This document shows positions 30,162 to 38,309 of a DNA stretch of 45,984 bases, piece by piece. Every line of letters starts with the position of its first letter. The stretch's first letter is position 1. A program made the position numbers and the translations under genes. A model generated the notes under the pieces. That model made no database searches. It was not told the origin of the DNA and was given only the letters and a program-made list of their open reading frames with translations. This stretch comes from Treponema socranskii subsp. socranskii VPI DR56BR1116 = ATCC 35536 (GTDB lineage Bacteria > Spirochaetota > Spirochaetia > Treponematales > Treponemataceae), in assembly GCF_000468115.1 (NCBI RefSeq), contig NZ_AVQI01000012.1, positions 1 to 45,984 of the forward strand. Direction: 5' to 3'.

Positions 30162-30189
30162 ATTATAAGCGCGCCCCAATCTTTGTCAA
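30162..30189 (-). promoter_or_regulatory. Consensus sigma70 promoter
   Basis: On the minus strand: TTGACA (30184-30189), 16-bp spacer, TATAAT (30162-30167). Both boxes match the consensus perfectly. Confidence 0.75.
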
Positions 30190-30418
30190 GCGATTCGGGC
30201 AAATTTTTTAAATATTCTTCGCTTTGCCTGCAGCCGATACGCACTCTTTCCATACGTCGATTATATCACGGTTTCCGTGTATCGGCAAGTGAAATTTTTA
30301 CATACATAGGGAATCCAGCGGAAATGCATACGCGGAAAAGAAGCGGAACGCGAAACAGCGGCATTTGCTATGTGCACGAAGTCTCCGGTATCCCTACCCT
30401 ACCATATACGCAAAAATA

Positions 30419-30453
30419 TACGCAAAAATCGCTTGAGGCGCGACGTTCGTTCC
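30419..30453 (+). repeat. Dispersed ~35-bp repeat, copy B, carrying the rhomboid -35 box
   Basis: Matches 28596-28630 (24 identical bases, then 9 of 11). TTGAGG within it (30433-30438) is the -35 box of the rhomboid promoter. Just upstream, a 12-bp unit TATACGCAAAAA is repeated twice in tandem (about 30405-30428). Confidence 0.55.
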
Positions 30454-30461
30454 ACTATACT
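30433..30461 (+). promoter_or_regulatory. Promoter of the rhomboid gene (leaderless)
   Basis: TTGAGG (30433-30438), 17-bp spacer, TATACT (30456-30461), 6 nt to ATG 30468. No SD. Confidence 0.55.
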
Positions 30462-30467
30462 GTCGCC

Positions 30468-31262
30468 ATGCAGGAACATACCGAAGTGAGTCGAAAAATC
30501 CGCGTAACCTACAACGCGCCCGTTACGCTTACCTTTGTCGTCATCTGTACGGTAATTATGCTGCTCGACAGTTACGTGTTCGACCGGCACCTTGCGGCGG
30601 CGCTTTTTATCATACCGGGCGGAAAGTACAGCAGCCATCCGTTCGATTGGAAAGCGCCGCTCGACTATTTCCGCCTCTTTTCGCATGTGTTCGGGCATGC
30701 CGATTGGCAGCACCTCATTTCGAATATGTCGCTCGTCATATTGCTCGGCCCGATCATCGAAAGCCGCTACGGTTCCCGCGTCCTCGCGCTCGTCATAACG
30801 ATAACCGCGTTCGTCACCGGCGTCATCAACGCGTGCTTGATCACACATCCGGAAATGGGTGCAAGCGACGTCGTATTTATGATGATCATGCTCGCGTCAT
30901 TTACGTCGTTTGCAAAAAACGAAATACCGCTGTCGTTTATCCTCGTATTCATATTGTATATCGGCGGACAGTTTTTTAATTTCGACACGCTGCAGCATAA
31001 CGGTATTTCGGTCGCCGCTCACATAGCAGGAGGATTGTGCGGAAGCCTCTTCGCGTTTTTACTCACGCCGCAAAAATTTCCGGCTCCCGCAGAAGGCGTA
31101 AAAGAGGTAAAGCAAAACGATACGGTGGCAAAGCAAAACGGTTCGGCGAGAGAGCAAAAGAGCGGCGACAACACGCAGACGAACGGCAAAAGCGATAGGC
31201 GGACCGAAACAAAAAAAGCGAAAAAAAACACGAAGAGCACGAAAACCGCAAAGAGCCGGTAA
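30468..31262 (+). CDS. Rhomboid family intramembrane serine protease
   Basis: A 264-residue membrane protein with about six helices. Rhomboid elements: Trp80-Gln-His82-x-x-x-Asn86 at helix 2, Gly131-Ala-Ser133-Asp as the nucleophile motif, and Ala-Ala-His185-Ile-Ala-Gly-Gly for the catalytic histidine. The usual motif is Gly-x-Ser-Gly; here Asp replaces the second Gly. From about residue 200 a long Lys/Glu/Asn/Thr-rich cytoplasmic tail follows. Rhomboids cut membrane helices; the substrate is unknown. The start is fixed by a leaderless promoter at ATG 30468; longer upstream reading lacks signals. Confidence 0.85.
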   Translation: MQEHTEVSRKIRVTYNAPVTLTFVVICTVIMLLDSYVFDRHLAAALFIIPGGKYSSHPFDWKAPLDYFRLFSHVFGHADWQHLISNMSLVILLGPIIESRYGSRVLALVITITAFVTGVINACLITHPEMGASDVVFMMIMLASFTSFAKNEIPLSFILVFILYIGGQFFNFDTLQHNGISVAAHIAGGLCGSLFAFLLTPQKFPAPAEGVKEVKQNDTVAKQNGSAREQKSGDNTQTNGKSDRRTETKKAKKNTKSTKTAKSR

Positions 31263-31335
31263 GCGAATTCGGCGTGCCGCACGGGGCGTTGCGGGGTGTC
31301 CCCGCAGAGGGGGCAACGCGCAACGAAGTGCGCGC

Positions 31336-31371
31336 GAGGGGGAGACTTCCCCCTCTTAATAATTTTTTTTT
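31336..31371 (+). terminator. Terminator of the rhomboid gene
   Basis: GAGGGGGA pairs with TCCCCCTC around loop GACT, then TTAATAATTTTTTTTT. Confidence 0.8.
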
Positions 31372-31392
31372 GCAAAAAGCCGGCAACGGCTT
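31371..31392 (-). terminator. Terminator overlapping the end of the PfkB gene
   Basis: On the minus strand AAGCCG, loop TTGC, CGGCTT, then TTTGC. The 5' arm begins at the stop codon of the kinase gene. Confidence 0.55.
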
Positions 31393-32416
31393 ACAGTTTT
31401 TCAAATTCGACGGAGCATTTGTACGCATCGTATAAGGCAAGCGCTTCGCCGTATGCGCGCATGCCGTCGGTACCGTTTATTTCGGAAAGCGAACACGTCG
31501 CACAGGCGGTACCGAGCTTCATCGCATCGATGATCGATTGCCCGCGGTACGCCGCATATAAAACACCGCAGCAATATGCGTCACCGGCACCCGTTTTGCC
31601 TTTGATCTTTTCGTGCGGAAACCGAAGGCTCGGCATTGTAAAACACGCACCCGTCGCACAATCCATACCGAAGCTGCACGAAGCGGCATGGATGATGATC
31701 CATCGGGACACGCCGTATTCGGCAATTTTTTCCAAAACGGGACGCATGGCATTTTTAATAATCTTTCCGTCCGATTCGAGCGGGATCCCCGTCACTTCCT
31801 GCGCTTCAAGCTCGTTGATTGTGCAGTAGTCGGTATATTTGAGCGATGCGCAAACGATATCTTTAACGTATGCGCCTTTTCTGGAAACGATATCGATGGA
31901 AGTTTTCATGCTGCGCCGGCGCGCTTGTGCGAGAATGCGCGCCGCATGCGTACCGTATTCGCCGTCGGGCGCATCAATACCCTTTGTAAGCAAAAGGTAT
32001 TCGAGCTGAAAGATATCGCCTTCAAGCGCATCCCAGTCGATATGCCGTTCGCCGTAAGTGTCGGATACACCCGCATAATAAAAGAACGTGCGCTGATGCG
32101 TATCGTCCGCATCGATGACGATCGTCAGCGGCGTATGCCCTTCATCGCTTTTTACGATGCCGCTTTTGTCGATGTTCGGATATGCGTCGAGCGCTTTAAT
32201 AATGCTGCGTCCCGCGCTGCCGCGGCCGAGAACCGTGCTCACCCGTACCGGAAGCGCCGCGTCGATTTTTGCCAAATCGATTATTAAATTGCCCGTACCG
32301 CCGACGTCCTCATGGATGTCGTGTACGCTTACGAGCCGGCCTTCATCGGGAAACGTATCGACCGCATAATGCCGATCGAGGATGAGCGGCCCCGCAACGA
32401 TGATACCCTTTTGCAT
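31391..32416 (-). CDS. PfkB-family sugar kinase
   Basis: A 341-residue ribokinase/PfkB-type kinase. The N-terminal Gly-Gly-Thr-Gly-Asn sugar-binding segment lies near residue 39, and the ATP/anion-hole motif Gly-Lys-Thr-Gly-Ala-Gly-Asp-Ala-Tyr near 281 carries the catalytic Asp. The exact sugar cannot be read. It is the last gene of rbsB-rbsA-rbsC-aldolase-kinase: the kinase would make a bisphosphate or 1-phosphate that the adjacent class II aldolase cleaves. Candidates are tagatose, fructose, inositol-derived or sulfosugar phosphates; none is proven. It starts 12 nt after the aldolase stop. Confidence 0.8.
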   Translation of the reverse strand: MQKGIIVAGPLILDRHYAVDTFPDEGRLVSVHDIHEDVGGTGNLIIDLAKIDAALPVRVSTVLGRGSAGRSIIKALDAYPNIDKSGIVKSDEGHTPLTIVIDADDTHQRTFFYYAGVSDTYGERHIDWDALEGDIFQLEYLLLTKGIDAPDGEYGTHAARILAQARRRSMKTSIDIVSRKGAYVKDIVCASLKYTDYCTINELEAQEVTGIPLESDGKIIKNAMRPVLEKIAEYGVSRWIIIHAASCSFGMDCATGACFTMPSLRFPHEKIKGKTGAGDAYCCGVLYAAYRGQSIIDAMKLGTACATCSLSEINGTDGMRAYGEALALYDAYKCSVEFEKL

Positions 32417-32427
32417 AGTGCACCCGT

Positions 32428-33312
32428 TTATAAGGTATTGTTGAAAATACGTATCGCCTGCTTTACGTCTTCTTTCATCGCTTGTGTCGCAATACCGGGA
32501 ATGTCGTGAAAAAAGACGTGATCATCGGCTTTGATCCTATCCGTTTGCGCTTTAACCGCTTTTCCGCCGCTCATCGTCATATACGTATAATAATTGATTT
32601 TTCTAATGCCGTTGCGTATTGCAGTTTGGAATTCTTCTTTGCTCAAACCGGATCCGCCGTGCATGACAAAGGGCATATCGACCGCTTTTTTTATTGCGGT
32701 GATTCTGTCAAGATCGAGCACCGGCTTTGCAACATAAATACCGTGAGAAGTGCCGAACGCTATCGCGAGTGCATCGACGTTCGTTTTTTCTTTAAAATCT
32801 TTTGCGGTTTCGGGACGCGTATATACATCGTCTACGTCGGCAAACGAATCTTTCGTTTCGATTTTTGCAGGCCCCTCGGCGCTCCCCGTAACGGATGTGA
32901 AAATATGACCGACTTCCGCTTCTACGGAAACGCCGACTGCATGAGATGCCCGTACGACTTCTGCAGTCGTTGCGACGTTTTCTTCGTAGGGACAGGCCGA
33001 CGCGTCTATCATAACCGATGTAAAGCCGAGCCGGATCGCCTGCATACAGCGTTCAAAACCGTCGCCGTGATCGAGATGTACGCATACGGGAACTTTTGTT
33101 TTTTTCGCAAAGTACAGCATAATCTCCGCAGCGTCTTCCATACTCAAAAACTGCGCATGAACGGGCGCATATTGCAAAACGACCGGCATATCCGTCTCTT
33201 CCGCCGCTCCGATAATCGCGGCAGCGGATTCCCAGTTCGGAACGTTGAAGGCGCCGATTGCAATTTTATCGCGTTCGGCGATTTTCATAACATCATGCAG
33301 CGATACAAGCAT
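32428..33312 (-). CDS. Class II (zinc) ketose-bisphosphate aldolase
   Basis: A 294-residue TIM-barrel aldolase related to FbaA, GatY/KbaY and IolJ. His79-Leu-Asp81-His82-Gly holds the catalytic Asp and a zinc ligand; His in Ser-His-Gly-Ile-Tyr near 188 and His in Met-His-Gly-Gly-Ser-Gly near 216 are the other ligands. The phosphate-binding strand reads Lys-Ile-Asn-Tyr-Tyr-Thr-Tyr rather than the common Lys-Ile-Asn-(Val/Ile)-(Ala/Asp)-Thr, so the substrate may differ from fructose 1,6-bisphosphate. It splits a ketose (bis)phosphate to dihydroxyacetone phosphate plus an aldehyde. Operon mate of the PfkB kinase and the sugar ABC genes. Confidence 0.85.
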   Translation of the reverse strand: MLVSLHDVMKIAERDKIAIGAFNVPNWESAAAIIGAAEETDMPVVLQYAPVHAQFLSMEDAAEIMLYFAKKTKVPVCVHLDHGDGFERCMQAIRLGFTSVMIDASACPYEENVATTAEVVRASHAVGVSVEAEVGHIFTSVTGSAEGPAKIETKDSFADVDDVYTRPETAKDFKEKTNVDALAIAFGTSHGIYVAKPVLDLDRITAIKKAVDMPFVMHGGSGLSKEEFQTAIRNGIRKINYYTYMTMSGGKAVKAQTDRIKADDHVFFHDIPGIATQAMKEDVKQAIRIFNNTL

Positions 33313-33340
33313 ACAACCCCCATCATCTTAAAATTAATAA

Positions 33341-34327
33341 TTAGCGTTTGTTTCTGTTGCGGATAAAGTCGAGGAACACGGCGAGCAAAATGACCAAACC
33401 CTTTACGACATACTGCCAAAACGAATTGACATTCATCAAGTTCAAACCGTTGTTCAAAAATCCGATAATCAGCGCACCGATTATCGTACCGCCGATTTTA
33501 CCGGAACCGCCGGCCATGGAAGTTCCGCCGACAACGACGGCCGCGATCGCATCCATTTCCGCCCCGTCGCCGGCCGTCGGCTGGCCGGAATACATGCGGG
33601 ATGCGAGCACAATACCCGCAATACCCGCCATTAAACCGGAATATGCGTACACCCAAAATTTTACGCGGGTTACGGAAATACCGGAAAAAACGGCGGCTTG
33701 TACGTTTCCGCCTACCGCATAGATATGCCGACCGAGCTTCGAATTATTCATAAGCAAGCCCGTTATGATAAGCACGACGATCATTATGATAACGGGAACG
33801 GGAAATATACCGATATATCCCGCTCCGATAAACTGCCACGCCTTTGTCACGACGCGTACGGGAGAACCGCCGGTATACACATAGGCAAAACCGCGCGCGA
33901 TATTCATCGTGGCGAGCGTGACGATGAACGGAGGAATCGTCGTCTTTGAAATGACAAAACCGTTAAACATTCCGAATACGACACCGATGACGGTTCCGAT
34001 GATAAGTGCAACGGGGATCGCCAATTCGTAGCGAGCGACACACGCAGCCGCAACGCAGCCCGAAAGTGCGATAATCGATCCGACGGACAGATCGATACCG
34101 CCGAGGATGATGACCATCGTCATGCCGCACGCCAAATACATATTCGTTGAAATTTGACGAAGCACATTGAACATATTCTGCCGCGTCACAAAGGCACGGG
34201 ACGTGCTCGGATTCAGCGACAAAAACAAAAATAAAACGATGAACGCTGCGATGATACCTAAATTTTCTTTGAAATATCGTACGAATCCCTGCTTCATTAC
34301 CAGTTGTTTTGCCGTATCGTTGTTCAT
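33341..34327 (-). CDS. Sugar ABC transporter permease (RbsC type)
   Basis: A 328-residue inner-membrane permease of the ribose/xylose/galactose family (BPD_transp_2). About eight to ten hydrophobic segments are seen. The conserved Gly-Gly-Ile-Asp-Leu-Ser-Val-Gly-Ser block near 95 and Gly-Gly-Thr-Ser-Met-Ala-Gly-Gly-Ser-Gly near 268 identify the family. It forms the channel for the sugar delivered by the RbsB-like protein, powered by the RbsA-like ATPase whose gene ends 17 nt upstream. Confidence 0.9.
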   Translation of the reverse strand: MNNDTAKQLVMKQGFVRYFKENLGIIAAFIVLFLFLSLNPSTSRAFVTRQNMFNVLRQISTNMYLACGMTMVIILGGIDLSVGSIIALSGCVAAACVARYELAIPVALIIGTVIGVVFGMFNGFVISKTTIPPFIVTLATMNIARGFAYVYTGGSPVRVVTKAWQFIGAGYIGIFPVPVIIMIVVLIITGLLMNNSKLGRHIYAVGGNVQAAVFSGISVTRVKFWVYAYSGLMAGIAGIVLASRMYSGQPTAGDGAEMDAIAAVVVGGTSMAGGSGKIGGTIIGALIIGFLNNGLNLMNVNSFWQYVVKGLVILLAVFLDFIRNRNKR

Positions 34328-34344
34328 TGCAATCCCCCAATCCC

Positions 34345-35829
34345 TTATTCTGCAGCAAACCGCATAATCGATTCCTGCGATACTTCAGCATGCGGCAAAC
34401 ACGCTTTTACCCTGCCGTTTGCCATGACATATACACGGTCGCTCATATTGATGATTTCCGGCAATTCCGAAGAAATCATGATAATCGATATGCCTTCTTT
34501 GACGAGCTCATTCATTATGGCATAGATTTCCGCTTTCGCTCCGACATCGACGCCTCTGGTCGGCTCGTCGAGTATGAGGATCGACGGATTTACCGCAAGC
34601 CATCGTCCGATCATTACCTTTTGCTGATTCCCTCCGGAAAGGTTTCCGATCCGCTGATCGAGCGACGGCGTTTTCGTTTTCATCATCGCCGTATATTTAT
34701 CCGCAATCTCGGTTTCTTTTTTTTTATTAAAAACAAATCCTTTAATAAATTCTTTTAATACTTCGATCGTAGCATTGTATTTTACGCTTTGTACGTGATA
34801 CAAGCCTTCAAGCTTTCTGTCTTCGGGAACAAAGGCCATACCGCTGTCGAGCGCATCTACAGCAGAAGTAAAATGAACGGCTTTTCCGAACAGCGTTATG
34901 TTACCGTCGTATTTTTTCTTCAACCCGAATACGGCCTGCATCGCTTCGCTTCGGCCCGCTCCGATAAGCCCCGCAAAACCGAGGATTTCGCCTTTCCGAA
35001 GCTCAAACGAAACATCCTTTACCATGTCGTTATCGCACAGATGTTCGACGCGCAAAACCGTTTCACCGGCAGTTTGAAAGTCGCGCGTATAATACTGTTC
35101 CAGCGTCCGTCCAACCATCATCGCGATAAGCTCGTCGCGCGTTATTTTGTCAACGTCCGAAATACCTGCGAAACAGCCGTCGCGGAGCACCGTAACCCTA
35201 TCGCAGATTTCCCATAACTCGCTCATCTTATGAGAAATATAGATGATCCCGACGCCGCGCTTTACAAGCGTACGCATGATACCGAACAAAAATTCGACTT
35301 CTCTGTCGGATATGGATGAAGTCGGTTCGTCCATAACGAGAATTTTGGAATTGAATGAAATCGCTTTTATTATTTCCACCATCTGCTGCTGCGCGATCGT
35401 TAAATTGACGATGAGCGTCTGCGCGGAAAAATTGGCATTGTACCGGTGCAGCAGCTTATCGGTTTCCGAATTCATCGCCGCTTTGTCGATAAATTTGCCT
35501 TTCATCGGTTCTCTGCCGAGATAGATGTTTTCCGCAACAGTCATGTGCGGCACAAGCACGAGCTCTTGATGGATAATCGCTATACCGTTTTTTTGGGAAT
35601 CGAATACGCTATCGATATCGACTTTTTTGCCGTCGATGTACATCTCGCCTTCATCCGCTTTGATGATTCCTCCCAAAACTTTTATAAGCGTAGATTTACC
35701 GGCGCCGTTTTCGCCGATCAGCGCGTGCACTTCCCCCGCACGCAATTCGAAATCGACACCGTTCAACGCATAAACGCCCGGAAAGCGTTTATGGATGTTT
35801 TTCATTTGAAGCAATAAATTTTCATCCAT
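34345..35829 (-). CDS. Sugar ABC transporter ATP-binding protein (RbsA type)
   Basis: A 494-residue double ABC ATPase. Module 1 has Walker A Gly-Glu-Asn-Gly-Ala-Gly-Lys-Ser-Thr near 40 and Walker B Leu-Val-Met-Asp-Glu-Pro-Thr-Ser near 164. Its signature is replaced by the usual Leu-Thr-Ile-Ala-Gln-Gln-Gln. Module 2 has the degenerate Walker A Gly-Ala-Gly-Arg-Ser, the signature Leu-Ser-Gly-Gly-Asn-Gln-Gln and Asp-Glu-Pro-Thr-Arg-Gly-Val-Asp. This is the RbsA/XylG/MglA pattern. ATG 35829 is preferred over the longer frame because family homology begins just after it. A hairpin in the gap after the binding-protein gene may lower its expression. Confidence 0.9.
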   Translation of the reverse strand: MDENLLLQMKNIHKRFPGVYALNGVDFELRAGEVHALIGENGAGKSTLIKVLGGIIKADEGEMYIDGKKVDIDSVFDSQKNGIAIIHQELVLVPHMTVAENIYLGREPMKGKFIDKAAMNSETDKLLHRYNANFSAQTLIVNLTIAQQQMVEIIKAISFNSKILVMDEPTSSISDREVEFLFGIMRTLVKRGVGIIYISHKMSELWEICDRVTVLRDGCFAGISDVDKITRDELIAMMVGRTLEQYYTRDFQTAGETVLRVEHLCDNDMVKDVSFELRKGEILGFAGLIGAGRSEAMQAVFGLKKKYDGNITLFGKAVHFTSAVDALDSGMAFVPEDRKLEGLYHVQSVKYNATIEVLKEFIKGFVFNKKKETEIADKYTAMMKTKTPSLDQRIGNLSGGNQQKVMIGRWLAVNPSILILDEPTRGVDVGAKAEIYAIMNELVKEGISIIMISSELPEIINMSDRVYVMANGRVKACLPHAEVSQESIMRFAAE

Positions 35830-35893
35830 GAGACGGAACCTATTTTGACGTATGACGTTTAAAGCGGCCGGTCGAACCAACGCAGAACAAGCA

Positions 35894-35919
35894 GTACGGC
35901 AGCATCACTGCTGCCGTAC
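35894..35919 (-). other. Intercistronic hairpin between rbsB-like and rbsA-like genes
   Basis: GTACGGCAGCA and TGCTGCCGTAC form an 11-bp stem with a 4-nt loop. No T-run follows, so it probably stabilises the upstream mRNA or partly terminates, giving more binding protein than transporter. Confidence 0.55.
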
Positions 35920-36007
35920 CGTCGCCGCATTAACCGTGAAATAGGAAGCACAAAATATACAGTTCATCCGACGCTTTTTTGACAAAACGCGCTTTGCGTT
36001 TATCCGA

Positions 36008-36961
36008 TTACTGCCAACCTGTCGTACCGTATTTCGCTACGTTATCGCTTGTGATGAGGAATGTCGGAACGGGATAGCGGGCATCGACTTTTTCACCGGC
36101 CATGATTTTATACATAAGTTCGACCGATGTTTTTGCGATATTGACGGGAGACTGAGCGCCCGATCCTTCGATCAACGAACCCTTCGTCGCTATCTCTTTT
36201 TTTATATCGGGCGAACCGTCGACGCCGTAGATCAGCGCTTTTTTAATACCTGCAGCGTTTGCCGCCGCGAGCGCGCCGAGCGCCGTCGGATCGTTACCGC
36301 CGAAAATGGCGACGACTTCGGGATGGGCTTGCAGCAAATCTTCCGCAATACCCATCGAAACCTGCAAATTGCCCTTTGCATCCTGCTGGCCGACGATTTT
36401 AAAGCCGTGCCCTTTAATCGCATCGAGAAAACCGTTTGTACGATCGACAACGGAGTTCATCGTCGGCGAATCGAGTATGATAATATTGCCGCCGTTCGGG
36501 CATTTTTTTACGAGATCGTCGCCGCACACTTTGCCGGCATTGTAATTGTCGGAACCGGTGTATGTCGCAACATAGCTCATATCCGCAACTTCCGTATCGA
36601 AATTGACGATCGGAATACCGGCCGCTTTGAGCTGATCGAGCGCGGGGATGATCCCTTCCGCTTCAGCGGGGTTCAAAAATATACCGTCGATTTTCTGTGC
36701 GATGATATCTTCCACCTGTTGGATTTGGCGGGTAACGTTATTCGCAGGGTCGACGGATATAAGCTGATCGCCGCGGGCTTCAACCTCCTGCCGGATCGTC
36801 TTTTCGATGAGCACAAAGAACGGATTTGACTGATCCATACAGGTAAAGCCGAATTTGTAATGTTTTTTTCCGTCGGCGGGATTTGAATCATTCGCACCCA
36901 TTGCGAAAATACCTGTTGCGACAAACAATGAAATCATTATTGCGCTTATTACCTTTTTCAT
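36008..36961 (-). CDS. Sugar ABC transporter substrate-binding protein (RbsB type)
   Basis: A 317-residue periplasmic binding protein with a signal peptide (hydrophobic to about Phe-Ala-Met-Gly, no lipobox Cys). The Peripla_BP_4 fold is clear: Phe-Gly-Phe-Thr-Cys-Met-Asp-Gln-Ser-Asn-Pro-Phe-Phe near 36, Asp-Gly-Ile-Phe-Leu-Asn-Pro-Ala-Glu-Ala near 90, Asn-Phe-Asp-Thr-Glu-Val near 117, Gly-Gly-Asn-Asp-Pro-Thr-Ala near 222. Ligand: probably a monosaccharide or polyol, not ribose for certain. First gene of a five-gene minus-strand operon. AAGGAGG lies ~6 nt before ATG 36961. Confidence 0.9.
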   Translation of the reverse strand: MKKVISAIMISLFVATGIFAMGANDSNPADGKKHYKFGFTCMDQSNPFFVLIEKTIRQEVEARGDQLISVDPANNVTRQIQQVEDIIAQKIDGIFLNPAEAEGIIPALDQLKAAGIPIVNFDTEVADMSYVATYTGSDNYNAGKVCGDDLVKKCPNGGNIIILDSPTMNSVVDRTNGFLDAIKGHGFKIVGQQDAKGNLQVSMGIAEDLLQAHPEVVAIFGGNDPTALGALAAANAAGIKKALIYGVDGSPDIKKEIATKGSLIEGSGAQSPVNIAKTSVELMYKIMAGEKVDARYPVPTFLITSDNVAKYGTTGWQ

Positions 36962-36979
36962 ATACGCCTCCTTAAGCGC

Positions 36980-37007
36980 ATTATACATCGGTTTTTCCAA
37001 AAGTCAA
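36980..37007 (-). promoter_or_regulatory. Promoter of the sugar operon
   Basis: On the minus strand: TTGACT (37002-37007), 16-bp spacer, TATAAT (36980-36985), then an ~18-nt space to ATG 36961 that includes AGGAGG. Confidence 0.7.
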
Positions 37008-37046
37008 GGAATTTCCAAATGCTGCCAAAGTTACGGTAATACCCGC

Positions 37047-38225
37047 TCACCCTGCGATCGCACGCACGTGCGTGACGTTTTCCATTGCGGAAAGTTTTGC
37101 AAGCGTATCGTCGCTCACATTGCCTTCGACGTCGATGATATTGTACGCGATGTTGCCGCTGTTTTGATTTATCATACCCGCGATGTTGAGTTCGGCTTCA
37201 CCCAAAATCGTCGAAAACTTCGATACCATACCGGGAATGTTTTTGTTCGAAATACAAAGTCGCGTACCGCCGGAGGGAATTTCGTTTTCGGTGACGATTT
37301 TCGGAAAGTTGACCGAATTGGCGATAGTGCCCCGTTCGAGAAATTCGCGGAGCTCTGCAACGGCCATGACGGCGCAGTTTTCTTCGGCTTCGGGCGTCGA
37401 TGCGCCGAGGTGCGGAAAACAGATGACTTTCGGATTTGCAAGCAGTTCTTCCGCGGCAAAATCGGTGACGAACATGGAAACCTTTCCGTTCGCAATCGCC
37501 TGAAGCATATCGGCATTGTTGACCAGTCCTCCGCGCGCAAAGTTTATGATGCGTACGCCGGTTTTCATCGCGTTCAATCTGTCGGCATTGATAAAGCCTT
37601 TCGTGTCGTTTGTCTGCGGCATGTGGATCGTGATGTAGTCCGATTTTGAAAGCAGAGTATCGAGGGTTTCCGCCTGTTTGATGTGCGTGTCGAGCTGCCA
37701 CGCGTGTTTGACGGAGATAAAGGGATCGTAGCCCGCAACGGTCATACCCAAACCGACGGCCGCGTTTGCAACGAGGGCTCCGACGGCGCCGAGACCGATG
37801 ACGCCGAGCGTTTTGCCCTGCAGCTCCGGCCCGACGAATTGGGATTTGCCTTTTTCCGCAAGGTCGGGAATCTCATCGCCTTTGCCTGCAAGACTTTTTA
37901 CCCACTCGGCGGCGGCGATCGCGGGGCGGTTTGCGATGAGCATGCCGAGTATGACGAGTTCTTTAACCGCGTTCGCGTTTGCGCCGGGCGTATTGAACAC
38001 GACGATGCCGCGCTCGGTCAACTCCTGCACGGGGATATTGTTGACGCCCGCTCCCGCTCGTGCGACGGCTTTTACCGTATCGGGAATCGTCATGCCGTGC
38101 ATATCTTGAGAGCGCACGAGGATGGCGTCGGGATCGTTGATCGAAGATGCGATTTCGTAATCGTCGCGGGGAAATCGTTCGAGCCCCGCAGAGGATATTT
38201 TGTTGAGCGTTTGAATTTTAAACAT
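37047..38225 (-). CDS. serA: D-3-phosphoglycerate dehydrogenase
   Basis: A 392-residue enzyme making 3-phosphohydroxypyruvate from 3-phosphoglycerate with NAD+, the first step of serine synthesis. The Rossmann motif Gly-Leu-Gly-Ala-Val-Gly lies near 145. The active-site Arg is in Asn-Phe-Ala-Arg-Gly-Gly near 232 and the catalytic His in Phe-Pro-His-Leu-Gly-Ala-Ser-Thr near 283. A C-terminal ACT domain (Asn-Ile-Pro-Gly-Met-Val-Ser-Lys-Phe near 327) suggests serine feedback. The catalytic part is of the short type, without the ASB domain. It starts 84 nt after serC and shares its direction. Confidence 0.9.
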   Translation of the reverse strand: MFKIQTLNKISSAGLERFPRDDYEIASSINDPDAILVRSQDMHGMTIPDTVKAVARAGAGVNNIPVQELTERGIVVFNTPGANANAVKELVILGMLIANRPAIAAAEWVKSLAGKGDEIPDLAEKGKSQFVGPELQGKTLGVIGLGAVGALVANAAVGLGMTVAGYDPFISVKHAWQLDTHIKQAETLDTLLSKSDYITIHMPQTNDTKGFINADRLNAMKTGVRIINFARGGLVNNADMLQAIANGKVSMFVTDFAAEELLANPKVICFPHLGASTPEAEENCAVMAVAELREFLERGTIANSVNFPKIVTENEIPSGGTRLCISNKNIPGMVSKFSTILGEAELNIAGMINQNSGNIAYNIIDVEGNVSDDTLAKLSAMENVTHVRAIAG

Positions 38226-38309
38226 ATTGACTCCCGTAAATTATTAATACGGATGCCGCGTTTTGAAAGCCGTATCAAAACGATATGCTTTCGGCGGGCA
38301 TTCGTCCGC

